Shown in pieces: positions 26,710 through 36,343 of a stretch of 64,000 bases of DNA. This stretch comes from Legionella bozemanae. Lineage in GTDB: Bacteria; Pseudomonadota; Gammaproteobacteria; Legionellales; Legionellaceae. The translations under genes were made by a program, and so were the position numbers. Where the stretch lies: assembly GCF_001648595.1 (NCBI RefSeq), contig NZ_KV441807.1, positions 65,253 to 129,252 of the forward strand. The letters are read 5' to 3'. How positions within the stretch are numbered: the stretch's first letter is position 1; the number at the start of each line of letters is the position of its first letter. The notes under the pieces were generated by a model, which made no database searches, had not been told where the DNA came from, and saw only the letters and a list, made by a program, of their open reading frames with translations.

Positions 26710-27011
26710 AAGTATCCTTAAGTATTTATTATAATGCCTGTATAGGCGAATTTAGCCGGAAACCGATCAAGAATTAAAAACTACCGAACGAGGGATTAAA
26801 TGAATAAAACGACGATTTGGAGAGTATAAAATAGACATTTTCTAGCTGAGGCAAGAATACTACTCTTTAAGGTTAAAAGTCAATTTTATTTTAGCATGTA
26901 TTATTTAAACCTCTCAATTACCCTATTTATGCTATTTCTTTTTTTAATCATATTATAACCTTCTTAGCTCATACTTATGGTGTACTTATACACTTTCATA
27001 TTGAGAGAAAA
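26710..27011. other. 302-bp intergenic region, probable csp leader
   Basis: No gene is seen. It is AT-rich and separates the minus-strand csp gene from a plus-strand small ORF. It could hold the csp promoter and 5' UTR; no clear promoter pair was identified. Confidence 0.3.
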
Positions 27012-27197
27012 ATGTTTATTTATACCGCAAAATATATTGATGATATTGAAATGAAACAATCCTCTGGAAATAATTTAGACTCTCTTTTTATTTGGATGCT
27101 AACCCAACAAGAGGGGAAATTTGGTAATCACAATGGTCAAATTACTAATAACAAAACGTATCTGATTGAAAAGAAATTTCGAACCAGTTCTTATTAA
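27012..27197 (+). CDS. Small hypothetical protein
   Basis: 61 residues, starting MFIYTAKYIDDIEMK. GAGAG lies 6-10 bases before the ATG. No family or motif is recognised; composition is polar. It may be a real small gene or a chance frame. Confidence 0.3.
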   Translation: MFIYTAKYIDDIEMKQSSGNNLDSLFIWMLTQQEGKFGNHNGQITNNKTYLIEKKFRTSSY

Positions 27198-27299
27198 TGT
27201 GCAGCTCTTTTAATTTATTCGGTTATGCTTTTTGTTTTTACATGATCTTCTGTTATATGTGTGGATTATCTAAGTATCAATTCTTGAACGGTAAAGAAA

Positions 27300-27524
27300 T
27301 TATTCATCAACGTATATGGGAATTTTTTGAGCGTTTTCTTTTACGGTGTTTATAAAAAATTTACGACCTTCTTTATCAGCGAAACTGTTAATGCCAATTA
27401 ATTTTTGGGTGCATGAGGAACAGAGATGATAGCAAAGGAATTTTCCATTTTTAGCTCGAGATTTACCTCTTAAGGAAAAATAATTTTTAGTTTCTAAACA
27501 ATAATGGCACGTTTGGTAGCTCAT
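27300..27524 (-). CDS. Small zinc-ribbon protein, unknown function
   Basis: 74 residues with CHYC near the N terminus and CSSC about 30 residues later, a four-cysteine zinc-ribbon layout (another Cys lies in FLCYH). AAGGATATCT precedes the ATG. No named family recognised; such proteins often bind nucleic acid or a partner protein. Confidence 0.5.
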   Translation of the reverse strand: MSYQTCHYCLETKNYFSLRGKSRAKNGKFLCYHLCSSCTQKLIGINSFADKEGRKFFINTVKENAQKIPIYVDE

Positions 27525-27703
27525 AGATATCCTTATAAATAGCTAATTGCTCCTAATGACTATGAGGTAATGTAAAGAAATTGCAGGATAAAAATGAATT
27601 TCCCTAAATAGGCAATAAGAAGATAATAGAGGGTATAATTAAAATACACCAATCAAAGATTATAACATCTAATTGACTGTGACGTAATGGTTAATAAATA
27701 AAA

Positions 27704-27727
27704 TGTCCCCGGAAATGGGGATGAGCC
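27704..27727. repeat. Solo ISL3-type terminal inverted repeat
   Basis: GTCCCCGGAAATGGGG followed by ATGAGCC matches the loose repeat copy at 35989-36011 almost exactly. It lies just upstream of the truncated ABC transporter gene, so an IS insertion and deletion probably removed that gene's 5' part. Confidence 0.6.
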
Positions 27728-27745
27728 CCTTGATTTTCCCGTAAT

Positions 27746-28487
27746 ATAACTCATGGTGAAATTATCATTGATCATGTTCGTTTTGGATATAAATCTGATA
27801 ATATTATTAAAGACTTAAGCACTCATATACCGGGAGGCTTGAAAGTCGGTTTAGTTGGATACAGCGGAGCTGGAAAAAGTACCTTGGTTCAACTCATCAT
27901 GCGCCTTTATGATGTCCAAAATGGAAAAATATTAATAGACGAGCAGGATATTAGCATAATAAACAAACATAGTTTATGCGACAACATAGCATTTATACCT
28001 CAACACCCCAGTTTGTTTCATCGAACTGTTTATGAAAACATACTGTATGGCAGAATTGGTGCCAGTTATGAAGAGGTTATTAATGCTTCTAAAAAGCTCA
28101 TGCGCATGAATTTATTGTCAACTTACCGCAAGGATATGACACTCCTATTGGAGAAAGATGGATTAAATTATCCGGCGGACAATGTCAAAGAATTGCGATT
28201 GCAAGAGCTATTTTAAAAGGTGCGCTCCTATTTTGATCTTAGATGAAGCCACCAGTTCACTAGATTCTTTAACCGAAAAGCTAATCCAAGAATCATTACA
28301 CATTGCAATGAGTAACCGAACGGTTATCGTGATAGCCCATAGATTATCGACCATTTTATGTATGGATAATGTTCTAGTTATGGACAATGGTAAAATTATC
28401 GAAGTGGGTAACCATAAGCAGCTAATCGAGGCTGGTGGTTTTTATAACACACTCTGGAACGCTCAAAGCGGACATAGTTTTATTTAA
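27746..28487 (+). pseudogene. ABC exporter (MsbA-like) ATPase domain, truncated and twice frameshifted
   Basis: The nucleotide-binding domain of a fused half-transporter: HVRFGYKSDNIIKDLS, Walker A GYSGAGKST, Q-loop IPQHPSLF, signature [16 protein letters not shown], Walker [14 protein letters not shown] and H-loop IVIAHRLST. The membrane domain is missing. One A appears lost from the A-run at 28087-28091 and one C near 28224, which breaks the frame before and after the signature motif. Each break looks like a single-base loss. Not functional. Confidence 0.85.
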
Positions 28488-29255
28488 TTGATGAGATCCA
28501 TGAACAAAAAACATCATCTGTGTTGAATTTATTAGTGAATTTAAAAAAAATTCTTTTTCATATTGTTAAATTATTCTAATTGTGCAATAATTCAACAAAG
28601 TGTTCGCAAATATGTTTTTCTACATGAATATTATATTTTTCCAGGCTTTAAATCCAGCTTCCAACAACTTAGGAGTTAGTACCACTAATCCTGAGCTAGT
28701 TATTAGTAAGAAGCTACAAATTGAAGCTCCAAATAGAAAAATGTATGAGCGAAACATAGATAACAGCATTGCTCTTTCTTCTCGAGGAAGACATTTATTT
28801 CGATTTCCATCTTTGAAAGTTATTGATATTGTTAGAATAGCTACAACTCCTCCCGACCCCCACACTTTCAAGTCTTTTCTCTAGTCTGAGATTAGCTAGG
28901 TCTCAACTGGAATATATTCTGTTGAGAGTCACGTACATTACCTAAGACAGCATAGCTAGTGGTCTTTTTAAAGAGGTCGCTGTTTCTGCAAAGTCAATTT
29001 TTCATATAGCGTGTAACGTTCTCTCATTATTGAAGATAAAAATAACAACTGTATCCATTTCGTAGCAATAAAATTTAAACATACAGTAAGTTAAGTTGAT
29101 AAGATGAAAATGCAATGTAGTGTAAAAGGCGAACGGTACCTTTATATGGGTCTTAATATTTTCTTAATATTCGATTAATAGTCCTTGTTTATATACAAAA
29201 TAATCAAAATTTTAACAAATTACTTGTTTGTAAACTAACTATTAGTGAGATTCAT
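28488..29255. other. 768-bp stretch without a supported gene
   Basis: Two overlapping frames on opposite strands (28600-28884 and 28620-28871) are open, but neither shows a family motif or a convincing ribosome site. The minus one has a hydrophobic stretch and could be a decayed fragment. The arms CTCAAC and GTTGAG at about 28907-28932 could form a small hairpin. The last 100 bases are AT-rich and probably hold the promoter of the next gene. Confidence 0.35.
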
Positions 29256-32200
29256 ATGAAAGATAAAGAGCAGCGAAACAAATTATTACAAAAATGTATT
29301 GAGATTAAAGATTCAATTAATCAAAAAATTCCTTTGGCAGCGAATCGATATGAAGAGTTTGAACAGATTGAGCGCATCAAAATAAAAGCGTATGAACTGG
29401 CCAGAAGGGCAAATACTCCTGAAGAGGAGCAATTAGAATCATGCATATACGAAATGGAATATCTTGATGCTCATGATAAGAAGTATGAAGCGTATGAAAT
29501 CTATGTAAAACAAAAGCAAATCGAGTACTATATTTTTGAGTCCATTAATGAGAGTTTTAAGGAATTTTGTCTCGATAAGCAGGTGAAATCGCCGCACAAT
29601 CTAAACAATAATCAGAAGCAAAGTTTCAGGCAAATTATCCTCAAACAATCTTCGATTTTATGTGAAAAAATTGCAAGAGCACAAAAACTGCTGGGAAGAG
29701 GAAGCAGCGATATTAACGTCACTGAAATGGATGACTATCTTGAAAAAAATGCCGATTATTTCATCCACATTTTAGGCCAAGGAGAAGAATTAACGATTAC
29801 CGATAAAGAATTAGCTTATCGGTTTAAAAAAAATCTTGAATTGGCTGAATATCGAGATGCTTTTCAAAAGCAATTTAACCGAGAAAATGCTCTGCTTTTA
29901 CAAAATGGGTTTGATAAAAAGGTAATTGAAACAGCCCAAAAATCAAAAATATTTGCAAGCGCAGAATATTTTGATAAACCAGAAATCAGTACGGGTTTTT
30001 GTGAGGAACATACCGTCATTGCCCTTAAAAGATTATATGATGAATATTTAATTGATAGTGATACCATCGTTGAGAAAATTAATATTGACTACTTTGATGA
30101 TGATGGTAACCCGGCAGATGGTCACACGTTTTTGGTCATTGACCGTAATCCCGATAGCCCTCTCAATGACATCAGCCAATGGGGGGGGATCCTTTTAGAC
30201 CCATGGAATGGGATAGCCTGTCTTACAGAGGATTATCATTCCTTACCTTATTTTTATATTTCCTATCCGCAAGGGACAACATGGGAATCCATCCAATTTA
30301 CGGATGCTGATTATAATCTACGCTCTACGATCCGAGATGCGAACAAATATTATCAGATGACAGGGAACGGCGACATAGAAAAACGAAGACCACTGCTGAT
30401 GGAAGAACATCAGTTGCATTCGTTGGATGAAGTAGGATTAGAAGATACCAAGTCATTTCTTGCTGAACTGATTAATAAATTACGCCCCCATAATTTCAAA
30501 GAATCCATCGAAATTTTTATTACAACGACAGGCGATAAATTGGTTAATTCGCTGGCCGGATTTCCTAAACCTGTGATTGTCATTCACAGCGATTTTCTTA
30601 AGCAAATGCAAGATGGCGTTTATACGGTTGAAGAATTAGAGTTCGCTTTAGCCAATGAGTTACTTTACATTAAACACGAAGGTGTTGGAATTTATCATGA
30701 GATTTCAGCCAATGAACAATTCAAACTCGATAAATTAACGATTGAACAATGCCATAATATACAAGCAGGTATTAGTTACTTAAGAAAAAGCATTAACTTT
30801 CAAGAGCAACATAAATGGGATGTTAGTCATGTCCATCAATCTTATTTGGTTCATGATTATCGACAAGGGGCATTAGCAGATTATCATCAACGTATAAAAA
30901 ATTTGTTAACCTGGTTGGCTATCAAAGAAAATGAACGTGATGAAAAACAACAAACGTCTTTACCAAATACTATCTTAAAAGCTGTTGCTCCGATTCACCG
31001 AGAAATTTTCTTTAAAAATGAATGTGATGTATGTGGGAATACTGTAGCGAAACTCAAATTTTTAGAGTCCAAATTAGCAGAGCTAACGGTTGAATTATTA
31101 CCTTATGAAGTAACCCATAGTATTGGAATTAAGGTCAGAGATTTCTGTAGGATTTTGTATGCGATGGACATTAATTTGGCCAATGCGGAAGTGAAAAAAG
31201 CAGCGGAAGAATTGATTGAGCGGGCTTATGAGTTGCGAATCCCAGCCTTTGAAGTTATTTATCTGGCTCTTGTTCATCAACATTTCACTAGTCAAAATTA
31301 TTTGGATGATAGGGTCCGGGTACCTGCACTTGGACTTTTTAAGGTCATAAACAATGCATTTGATGCGTTTGTTAAAGCAAAAAGCTTTGAGGAAGCGAAA
31401 GAAGCAGCGGAGTCACTAAAAGCGTTACAAGAAAAATACATAGGTCATCTTAACCACTCGAATGGTCGGGCAAGAGTTCATACCTATCAATTTGAGCAAG
31501 TGCATCAGCGCATGCCTGTTGGAAACGAGCGATTTTTTGGTTCAATCATTGGCAAGCACATTGAATGGATTACTTTTTCACCGCAGGATAATGCAACGGG
31601 GGTGCCTTGGTCGAGTCATCTTGAATGGGTACAGAAAGATGAAAGTTCTATTATAGCTGAGACATTATGGAACCTTGGAGTGACTACCGACCAGAACTTG
31701 TGGCTTTTATTTCCTGAAAAAAAATTATTGTCTTTCATCATTAATTATGCTGAACACAAACCGATTACCAAATTGCCTCGAGAATATGCGTTTTATGGCG
31801 GTGATAATTATTATGAAGCGATATTGGCCTTTTTATCTGATAATGTGATTCAGAAATTTAACGTCAACTTCGAGATGTTTTTTAGTGAGGGCAGTTTTCA
31901 GGACAAATTTAAGCAATTTTATGATTTGAACTGGTCTGTATTAATCAAACCTTCGGAATGTGATGCTCGCAATATTGACAACGTAGCCATTCAATTTTTG
32001 CTGACTGAATTTACCAATATAGCCATGAATGGGACTCCAGAAGAGAAAGCCGTCGTGAAAAGCTTTTTCCTTGGACGAGAGGATCAAAGAGATCTGGCGC
32101 ACTTGCAACAAATTTCTTATGAATCGACATCCATGTTGCATTATAAAAGTCATTGTGTTCAATTTTTTGTTAATCAACAATTTCAAGACAAAAAATTTGA

Positions 32201-34823
32201 TTTATTTACCACGGAAGAACAACTTAAATTATTTAAGACTATTTCGATGTATTTTTCTGAAATTCCACCTCAGGAGTTTATTCAGATTTTTCGCTTGCCC
32301 TTTGAATCACTCAGTCTTGCTTGTCTGGAACAGTTACTTCCTTTAGCTCTAAAAGATTCTGAATGGGCTAGCTCTATTGCTCCCAGTTTTTTTCAGGAAC
32401 ATATCAAACAACATGGAAATTATGAGGTATTAACCAAAGAGACGATGGCCTTACTGAAACTTGCCATTCAGTTCGTGGATAATCCCGTAGATCGTGCAAA
32501 CATATTTAAACCACTCCTGTGGAATTTACCTCAGGAGGCTAGTGGAACAAACCATTTAACACCGGATGATTTAATCCTTATCTATCGTACGTTTGATGCA
32601 CAACTGACATTCCCTTCCACTGAGGTACAAGAGCATTTTTCTAGACTGGTTATCGAACGGATCAAAGGGATTTCAGATCGTGATGAGCGGATCAAGGCAT
32701 TGGAAGAGCTTCTCTCCGTAGAGAATGCAATCAGTCTTCCGATTGGCTATATTCCTCTGCGTAATGAGGCCATTGACCAGTTGGTCAAAGACTTGGGAGA
32801 TAAATATGGTCAAGATGACCAATCTCTGAAATACAAAGAGCAGATGATTGCCGTAATTGATCGTCTATATAAAAACATGGCAAAACGAGATGTCACATTA
32901 ATACTTTCGCGACTGGCCAATGTCATCGAATCCCAGTGGGAAGTGACTGAACATTTAGGCATTTTGTTAGAACCGGATAAATATTTACCGATTAATCAGC
33001 AGGAAACAATTGATTTTTCTATTAGTAACCTGGCTGCAGCATCTCGTAAGCTGAGTGAAGACAAGAATGATGTTAAGGAGTTTCTGGAATTTATCTCTTC
33101 TCCTATCAGCCGTCAAACAACGGATAAATTTGCCAGTTATTTATTTAGCCATAATAAAATAAACGCCCTGGCAAAACTGTTAGGCTACAGTGATAATTTG
33201 GCAGAAATTGAAAAAGAAAAGCCGGGAACTATTGCGTTAATGTTAAGAACTTTTTACGCGCAGTTCTGGGATGTGAGTCTGGAAGAGCGAGCGGTTATTG
33301 TGGATCACTTGCTTATTCCTGTTAATAAAGTAAAAACCGCAGATGAGATGGAAGATGCCTACGAGGAAGCCTTTTCCTACGTTGCTCATAAATTATTTCC
33401 GCATGCCGAAACAGATAAAGAGGAAAATTTTGCTTACGCCTTGTTGAAAGCTTATCTGGACACGGCGGATAAATACATTCGCAGCCATTTGTTAGCAGGC
33501 ATGTTAGTAGCCACCAATCAGGCGAATGGAGCGGGGCAATCACCTGGCGCGGGTAAAAAATTAGCCATGTTATGTGAGCACATGGGGCCTGCCTATGTCA
33601 AACTTGCTCAGGCAGTTCATAGTCATCCGAATACGCCTGAGCATATTCGCCGCGATCTGGATCATTTGAAGGGACGAGCGAACCCACCTCATCGTTGGCA
33701 ATTATGGCGGCTTTTGCGCGAAGTGGTTTCTCGTGACGATCGCAAAATGATTAAACGTGTCGGAGCTCTTTTAGGCTCGGCCTCTTATAATTTAGCTCTG
33801 GAAGTAGAGTTAGAAAATGGTCACGACGTAGTGCTATTGATGTTGCGTGAAAATGCAGCAAAAAATGCGCAAGAAGGTTTTATGCATTTGCAAAAGACCA
33901 TTGACTCTTGCTCGCACATCGATATGAAACCCATTCGGGAGAGTATTTTATCGATTATCAGTGAAGCCAAAGAACTGTCGAAAATTGAAATGGACAGGAA
34001 GTTAAGTGAGCAGCAAAACCAGATCGCGGCCAAGCTATACGCCCGTTCCATCACAGTAAAAGTTGATGATAAATCACATACTTTTATCATGAATCCAGCT
34101 CATTTGATTAAAAGTGGCGAAGGCTATCGATTCATTGAACGTATTTATGGAACCGAATTTAATGAACTTCCTAACAAAACTCCGGAAGACAAGGAAATTC
34201 GCCGAGCCATTGCTAAAGCAATCATCACGGTGGAACTCATTAACATTCTTCAGGGTGGTTATTTTGATTCTGACCGACATGGTAATCAATTGCGCCATCA
34301 GAACCATCAGCTGGGATTGTATGATTTTGGCGAAATGTCTTTGCAACCTCCCAATGAAGTGGAGTTAGAGCAATTAGCGAAAGTTCTGTCCGATGTTCCC
34401 AAAGCGGCAATAAAAAATAGATTGTTTAATACCAACTTTGATCTGCTGTTAACAGAGCATATTCGAAAGGCGCTTAAAGCAGGTGAACCAACCAGCTATT
34501 TAATGCGAGTACGTAAAGGACTTTTGGCATTACGAGACTTCCAAAAAGAATTATCGACTGAAGAACTAATGGATGTGTTAAAACAGGTTAATGCCAGTGA
34601 AGCCATCCATCACAAAGTCAAATCCCAAGTGGCAAATACCATTCGCATGGCTGAATACATGGTGGATATTAGTCAGAATTATCAGCGTTTTGTTAACAAG
34701 GTGGTTTTTTTCAGGAGAAAGGTTGACTCATTATTCAAAGGGCGTACCCCTCATGAAGCGTTGCCTCAAGATGGAGCATCATCTGACAATGATAACCAAA
34801 TATTTTTTGCTAATGGCAATTAA
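29256..34823 (+). CDS. 1855-residue multidomain protein with C-terminal ABC1/UbiB-like kinase fold; candidate effector
   Basis: No signal peptide or membrane helices. Residues ~245-320 contain STGFCEEHT (C249), DGHTFLVID (H290) and ILLDPWNG (D315), a Cys-His-Asp order like papain-fold or transglutaminase-like enzymes. Around 460-475 EELEFALANELLYIKHEG looks like an M48 zincin helix whose first His is Asn, so probably inactive. The middle (~600-1400) is helical. The C-terminal ~430 residues fit ABC1/ADCK/UbiB kinases: MGPAYVKLAQAVHSHP (KxGQ-like), an ALEVELENGHDVVLLMLREN strand, EAKEL, GGYFDSDRHGNQ (HxDxHxGN-like) and LYDFGEM (D1690, DFG). The whole architecture is unfamiliar. RBS is weak (GTGAG). 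A Dot/Icm effector is likely by context and size; activity is inference. Confidence 0.65.
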   Translation: MKDKEQRNKLLQKCIEIKDSINQKIPLAANRYEEFEQIERIKIKAYELARRANTPEEEQLESCIYEMEYLDAHDKKYEAYEIYVKQKQIEYYIFESINESFKEFCLDKQVKSPHNLNNNQKQSFRQIILKQSSILCEKIARAQKLLGRGSSDINVTEMDDYLEKNADYFIHILGQGEELTITDKELAYRFKKNLELAEYRDAFQKQFNRENALLLQNGFDKKVIETAQKSKIFASAEYFDKPEISTGFCEEHTVIALKRLYDEYLIDSDTIVEKINIDYFDDDGNPADGHTFLVIDRNPDSPLNDISQWGGILLDPWNGIACLTEDYHSLPYFYISYPQGTTWESIQFTDADYNLRSTIRDANKYYQMTGNGDIEKRRPLLMEEHQLHSLDEVGLEDTKSFLAELINKLRPHNFKESIEIFITTTGDKLVNSLAGFPKPVIVIHSDFLKQMQDGVYTVEELEFALANELLYIKHEGVGIYHEISANEQFKLDKLTIEQCHNIQAGISYLRKSINFQEQHKWDVSHVHQSYLVHDYRQGALADYHQRIKNLLTWLAIKENERDEKQQTSLPNTILKAVAPIHREIFFKNECDVCGNTVAKLKFLESKLAELTVELLPYEVTHSIGIKVRDFCRILYAMDINLANAEVKKAAEELIERAYELRIPAFEVIYLALVHQHFTSQNYLDDRVRVPALGLFKVINNAFDAFVKAKSFEEAKEAAESLKALQEKYIGHLNHSNGRARVHTYQFEQVHQRMPVGNERFFGSIIGKHIEWITFSPQDNATGVPWSSHLEWVQKDESSIIAETLWNLGVTTDQNLWLLFPEKKLLSFIINYAEHKPITKLPREYAFYGGDNYYEAILAFLSDNVIQKFNVNFEMFFSEGSFQDKFKQFYDLNWSVLIKPSECDARNIDNVAIQFLLTEFTNIAMNGTPEEKAVVKSFFLGREDQRDLAHLQQISYESTSMLHYKSHCVQFFVNQQFQDKKFDLFTTEEQLKLFKTISMYFSEIPPQEFIQIFRLPFESLSLACLEQLLPLALKDSEWASSIAPSFFQEHIKQHGNYEVLTKETMALLKLAIQFVDNPVDRANIFKPLLWNLPQEASGTNHLTPDDLILIYRTFDAQLTFPSTEVQEHFSRLVIERIKGISDRDERIKALEELLSVENAISLPIGYIPLRNEAIDQLVKDLGDKYGQDDQSLKYKEQMIAVIDRLYKNMAKRDVTLILSRLANVIESQWEVTEHLGILLEPDKYLPINQQETIDFSISNLAAASRKLSEDKNDVKEFLEFISSPISRQTTDKFASYLFSHNKINALAKLLGYSDNLAEIEKEKPGTIALMLRTFYAQFWDVSLEERAVIVDHLLIPVNKVKTADEMEDAYEEAFSYVAHKLFPHAETDKEENFAYALLKAYLDTADKYIRSHLLAGMLVATNQANGAGQSPGAGKKLAMLCEHMGPAYVKLAQAVHSHPNTPEHIRRDLDHLKGRANPPHRWQLWRLLREVVSRDDRKMIKRVGALLGSASYNLALEVELENGHDVVLLMLRENAAKNAQEGFMHLQKTIDSCSHIDMKPIRESILSIISEAKELSKIEMDRKLSEQQNQIAAKLYARSITVKVDDKSHTFIMNPAHLIKSGEGYRFIERIYGTEFNELPNKTPEDKEIRRAIAKAIITVELINILQGGYFDSDRHGNQLRHQNHQLGLYDFGEMSLQPPNEVELEQLAKVLSDVPKAAIKNRLFNTNFDLLLTEHIRKALKAGEPTSYLMRVRKGLLALRDFQKELSTEELMDVLKQVNASEAIHHKVKSQVANTIRMAEYMVDISQNYQRFVNKVVFFRRKVDSLFKGRTPHEALPQDGASSDNDNQIFFANGN

Positions 34824-34898
34824 AAATAGAAACTAACTCCTTGAGGTGGAGAACAGAAACTCTACCTCAGTAATTCAATTCTTAAGGAGAATACCGCT

Positions 34899-35015
34899 GT
34901 GTATGCTACTAAATCTGTACGTGAAATTTATTTAACTGCTTTATCCAATAACGATACCAGCACTGTAGAACATTGCTTAACTGTTAATAAAGTTTTCCGG
35001 CTCTCCACCAATTAA
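34899..35015 (+). pseudogene. Truncated ORF interrupted by the ISL3 element
   Basis: GTG 34899, preceded by AAGGAG, opens a frame that reads YATKSVREIYLTALSNND and runs into the IS left end at 34999, ending at a TAA inside the inverted repeat. About 33 native codons survive. The rest of the gene is not found to the right of the IS. It lies 75 bp after the 1855-residue gene and may have been its operon partner. Confidence 0.5.
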
Positions 35016-35991
35016 GGGGGCACTTTAATCAAATTATTCTAAACTAAGTCCTTGATTTGACGATCAAAAGGAGATTAAAGTGCCGAAGTACCATCTTATC
35101 CTAAATTTACCTGGATTTTCCATAGTAAAAGTGAGGGGATATCAACCATTAATATTAGAAGTAACCTATAATCGATTAGCCCGTTGCAGCCATTGTCAGA
35201 GTAAGAGAGTACGCAAGAAATCATCGTATATACGAAGAGTTCATCATGAGTTAATCGGACATCGTCGAAGTATATTGAGGTTTAAAGCGTATAAGTTGTA
35301 TTGTCACACTTGTTACCGTTATGGTAATCAGCAGTTTCCCGGTATAAACAAACATCAACGAGCTACTTGGCGAGCGCAAGCTGCTGTTTTTCATGAGCAT
35401 AGTCGTGGTGTATCTCAAAAAGACTTATCAGAACGTTATAAGCAAGGCAAAGCCACAATAGAACGTTGGTATCAACGCCATTATGAAGAGCAACATAGAG
35501 AATTAATCAATAAACCCTGTCCGATAGTATTGGGTATTAAGGAATAGGGGCATCCTGGCCCTATTGAGAATCAGGTCTGATAACCTCAGTGAAGAGATGA
35601 AAGTAAAAAAGAGATGTATTTTTAACTCAAAATCCTGCTATTGAAGCCATCTATCAATTTCAGCAAGAACTTCATTCTCTGTTAATGAAAAGAGCTTTAA
35701 CTCAACGTGCCTGCCGTAAAGTAATTCCTACATTCTTGGATATGCTTGTTGAATTGAAGCAGAGCGCGTTTAAAGCGTTAGCTTCGCTAGGAAAAACTCT
35801 TAGTGCTTGGAAAGATGAGGTCGCCAGAATGTGGCGGTTTAGTAAATCTAATGGAATAACCGAAGGGTTTCATCGCAAAATGAAACTCATTCAGCGAAGA
35901 GCTTATGGTTTTAGGAATTTTGAAAATTATAGAGTGCGTGTTAAGGTGCTCTGCGGGTGATTGAAGCTGCCCCCTTAAATGGGAAAGAGCC
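34999..35991 (+). mobile_element. ISL3-family insertion sequence, internally deleted
   Basis: Imperfect 24-bp terminal inverted repeats start with GGCTCT and end in TTAAGGGGGCA inward (left 34999-35022; right 35968-35991, complementary at 20 of 24 positions). The 5' GGCTCTT-type end is usual for ISL3. At 993 bp the element is shorter than the normal 1.3-1.5 kb because the middle of the transposase is gone. It cannot transpose by itself. Confidence 0.8.
35080..35960 (+). pseudogene. ISL3 transposase, N- and C-terminal parts with deleted catalytic centre
   Basis: The N-terminal frame (35080-35547) has the ISL3 zinc finger (CSHCQSKRVRKK … CHTCYRYGNQ) and the helix-turn-helix GVSQKDLSERYKQGKATIERWY. 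The C-terminal frame (from about 35645 to 35960) has LLMKRALTQRACRKVIP and MWRFSKSNGITEGFHRKM to GFRNFENYRVRV. The DDE core between them is absent, so the protein is inactive. It is closely related to the smaller remnant at 24170-24436. Confidence 0.85.
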
Positions 35992-36042
35992 CCCGGAAAT
36001 GGGGATGAGCCATGTGAGTGCCCCCGTAAATGGGAAAGAGCC
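35989..36042. repeat. Two extra ISL3-type inverted-repeat copies beside the IS right end
   Basis: After the IS right repeat come two more variants: 35989-36011 (CCCCCGGAAATGGGG then ATGAGCC) and 36019-36042 (TGCCCCCGTAAATGGGAAAG then AGCC). All share CCCCC-N-TAAATGGG or GAAATGGG followed by GAGCC. They look like scars of nested or successive insertions. The first variant equals the solo copy at 27704-27727. Confidence 0.65.
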
Positions 36043-36051
36043 GATTTTAAA

Positions 36052-36097
36052 TGGCGCGCTCGGAGGGACTCGAACCCCCGACACCTTGGTTCGAAGC
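36052..36097 (-). tRNA. 3' half of tRNA-Arg(UCG): element attachment site (att), not a functional tRNA
   Basis: Read on the minus strand, it starts in the anticodon loop (CUUCGAA, anticodon UCG at 36094-36092). It continues with the 3' anticodon strand CCAAG, variable loop GTGTC, T arm GGGGG-TTCGAGT-CCCTC, the acceptor strand CGAGCGC, discriminator G and CCA at 36054-36052. The 5' half does not match: the bases before the loop (TCAGG) cannot pair with CCAAG, and no D arm follows. This is the pattern left at the distal end of an element that integrated into the 3' end of the tRNA gene. The element should lie on the tRNA 5' side, at higher coordinates. Confidence 0.8.
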
Positions 36098-36343
36098 CTG
36101 ATGCTCTATTTTTAAAATCCTTATTTATCAATAACCTGCAATGCATCAAAATCGTCATAAACGGCCTAGAACTGCCTATTGCTGCCTAGCACTGCCACAG
36201 TTATGTCACAATTTATGCCACAGTACACGCCGAAAATGTATTAAAGATAGTTGTTGTTATTTGATAATAAACTTTAACTTTTATTTAATCTAGAGCTATA
36301 CTATACTACAAATGTAGCAAGATAATACTAATGTAGGTGAATT

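Noticed and set aside
28620..28871. Minus-strand 83-codon ORF with a hydrophobic stretch
   Set aside because: Opposite frame equally open, no start signal and no family match; left as uncharacterised.
33322..34368. ORFs inside the giant protein gene on both strands
   Set aside because: They overlap the kinase-like segment and have no ribosome sites or domains.
35968..36042. CRISPR-like array (three similar ~23-bp repeats in a row)
   Set aside because: Repeats vary, spacing is 0-7 bases, no unique spacers and no cas genes; they match ISL3 ends.
36052..36097. Functional tRNA-Arg gene
   Set aside because: Only the 3' half is present; the anticodon-stem 5' strand does not pair and there is no D arm.
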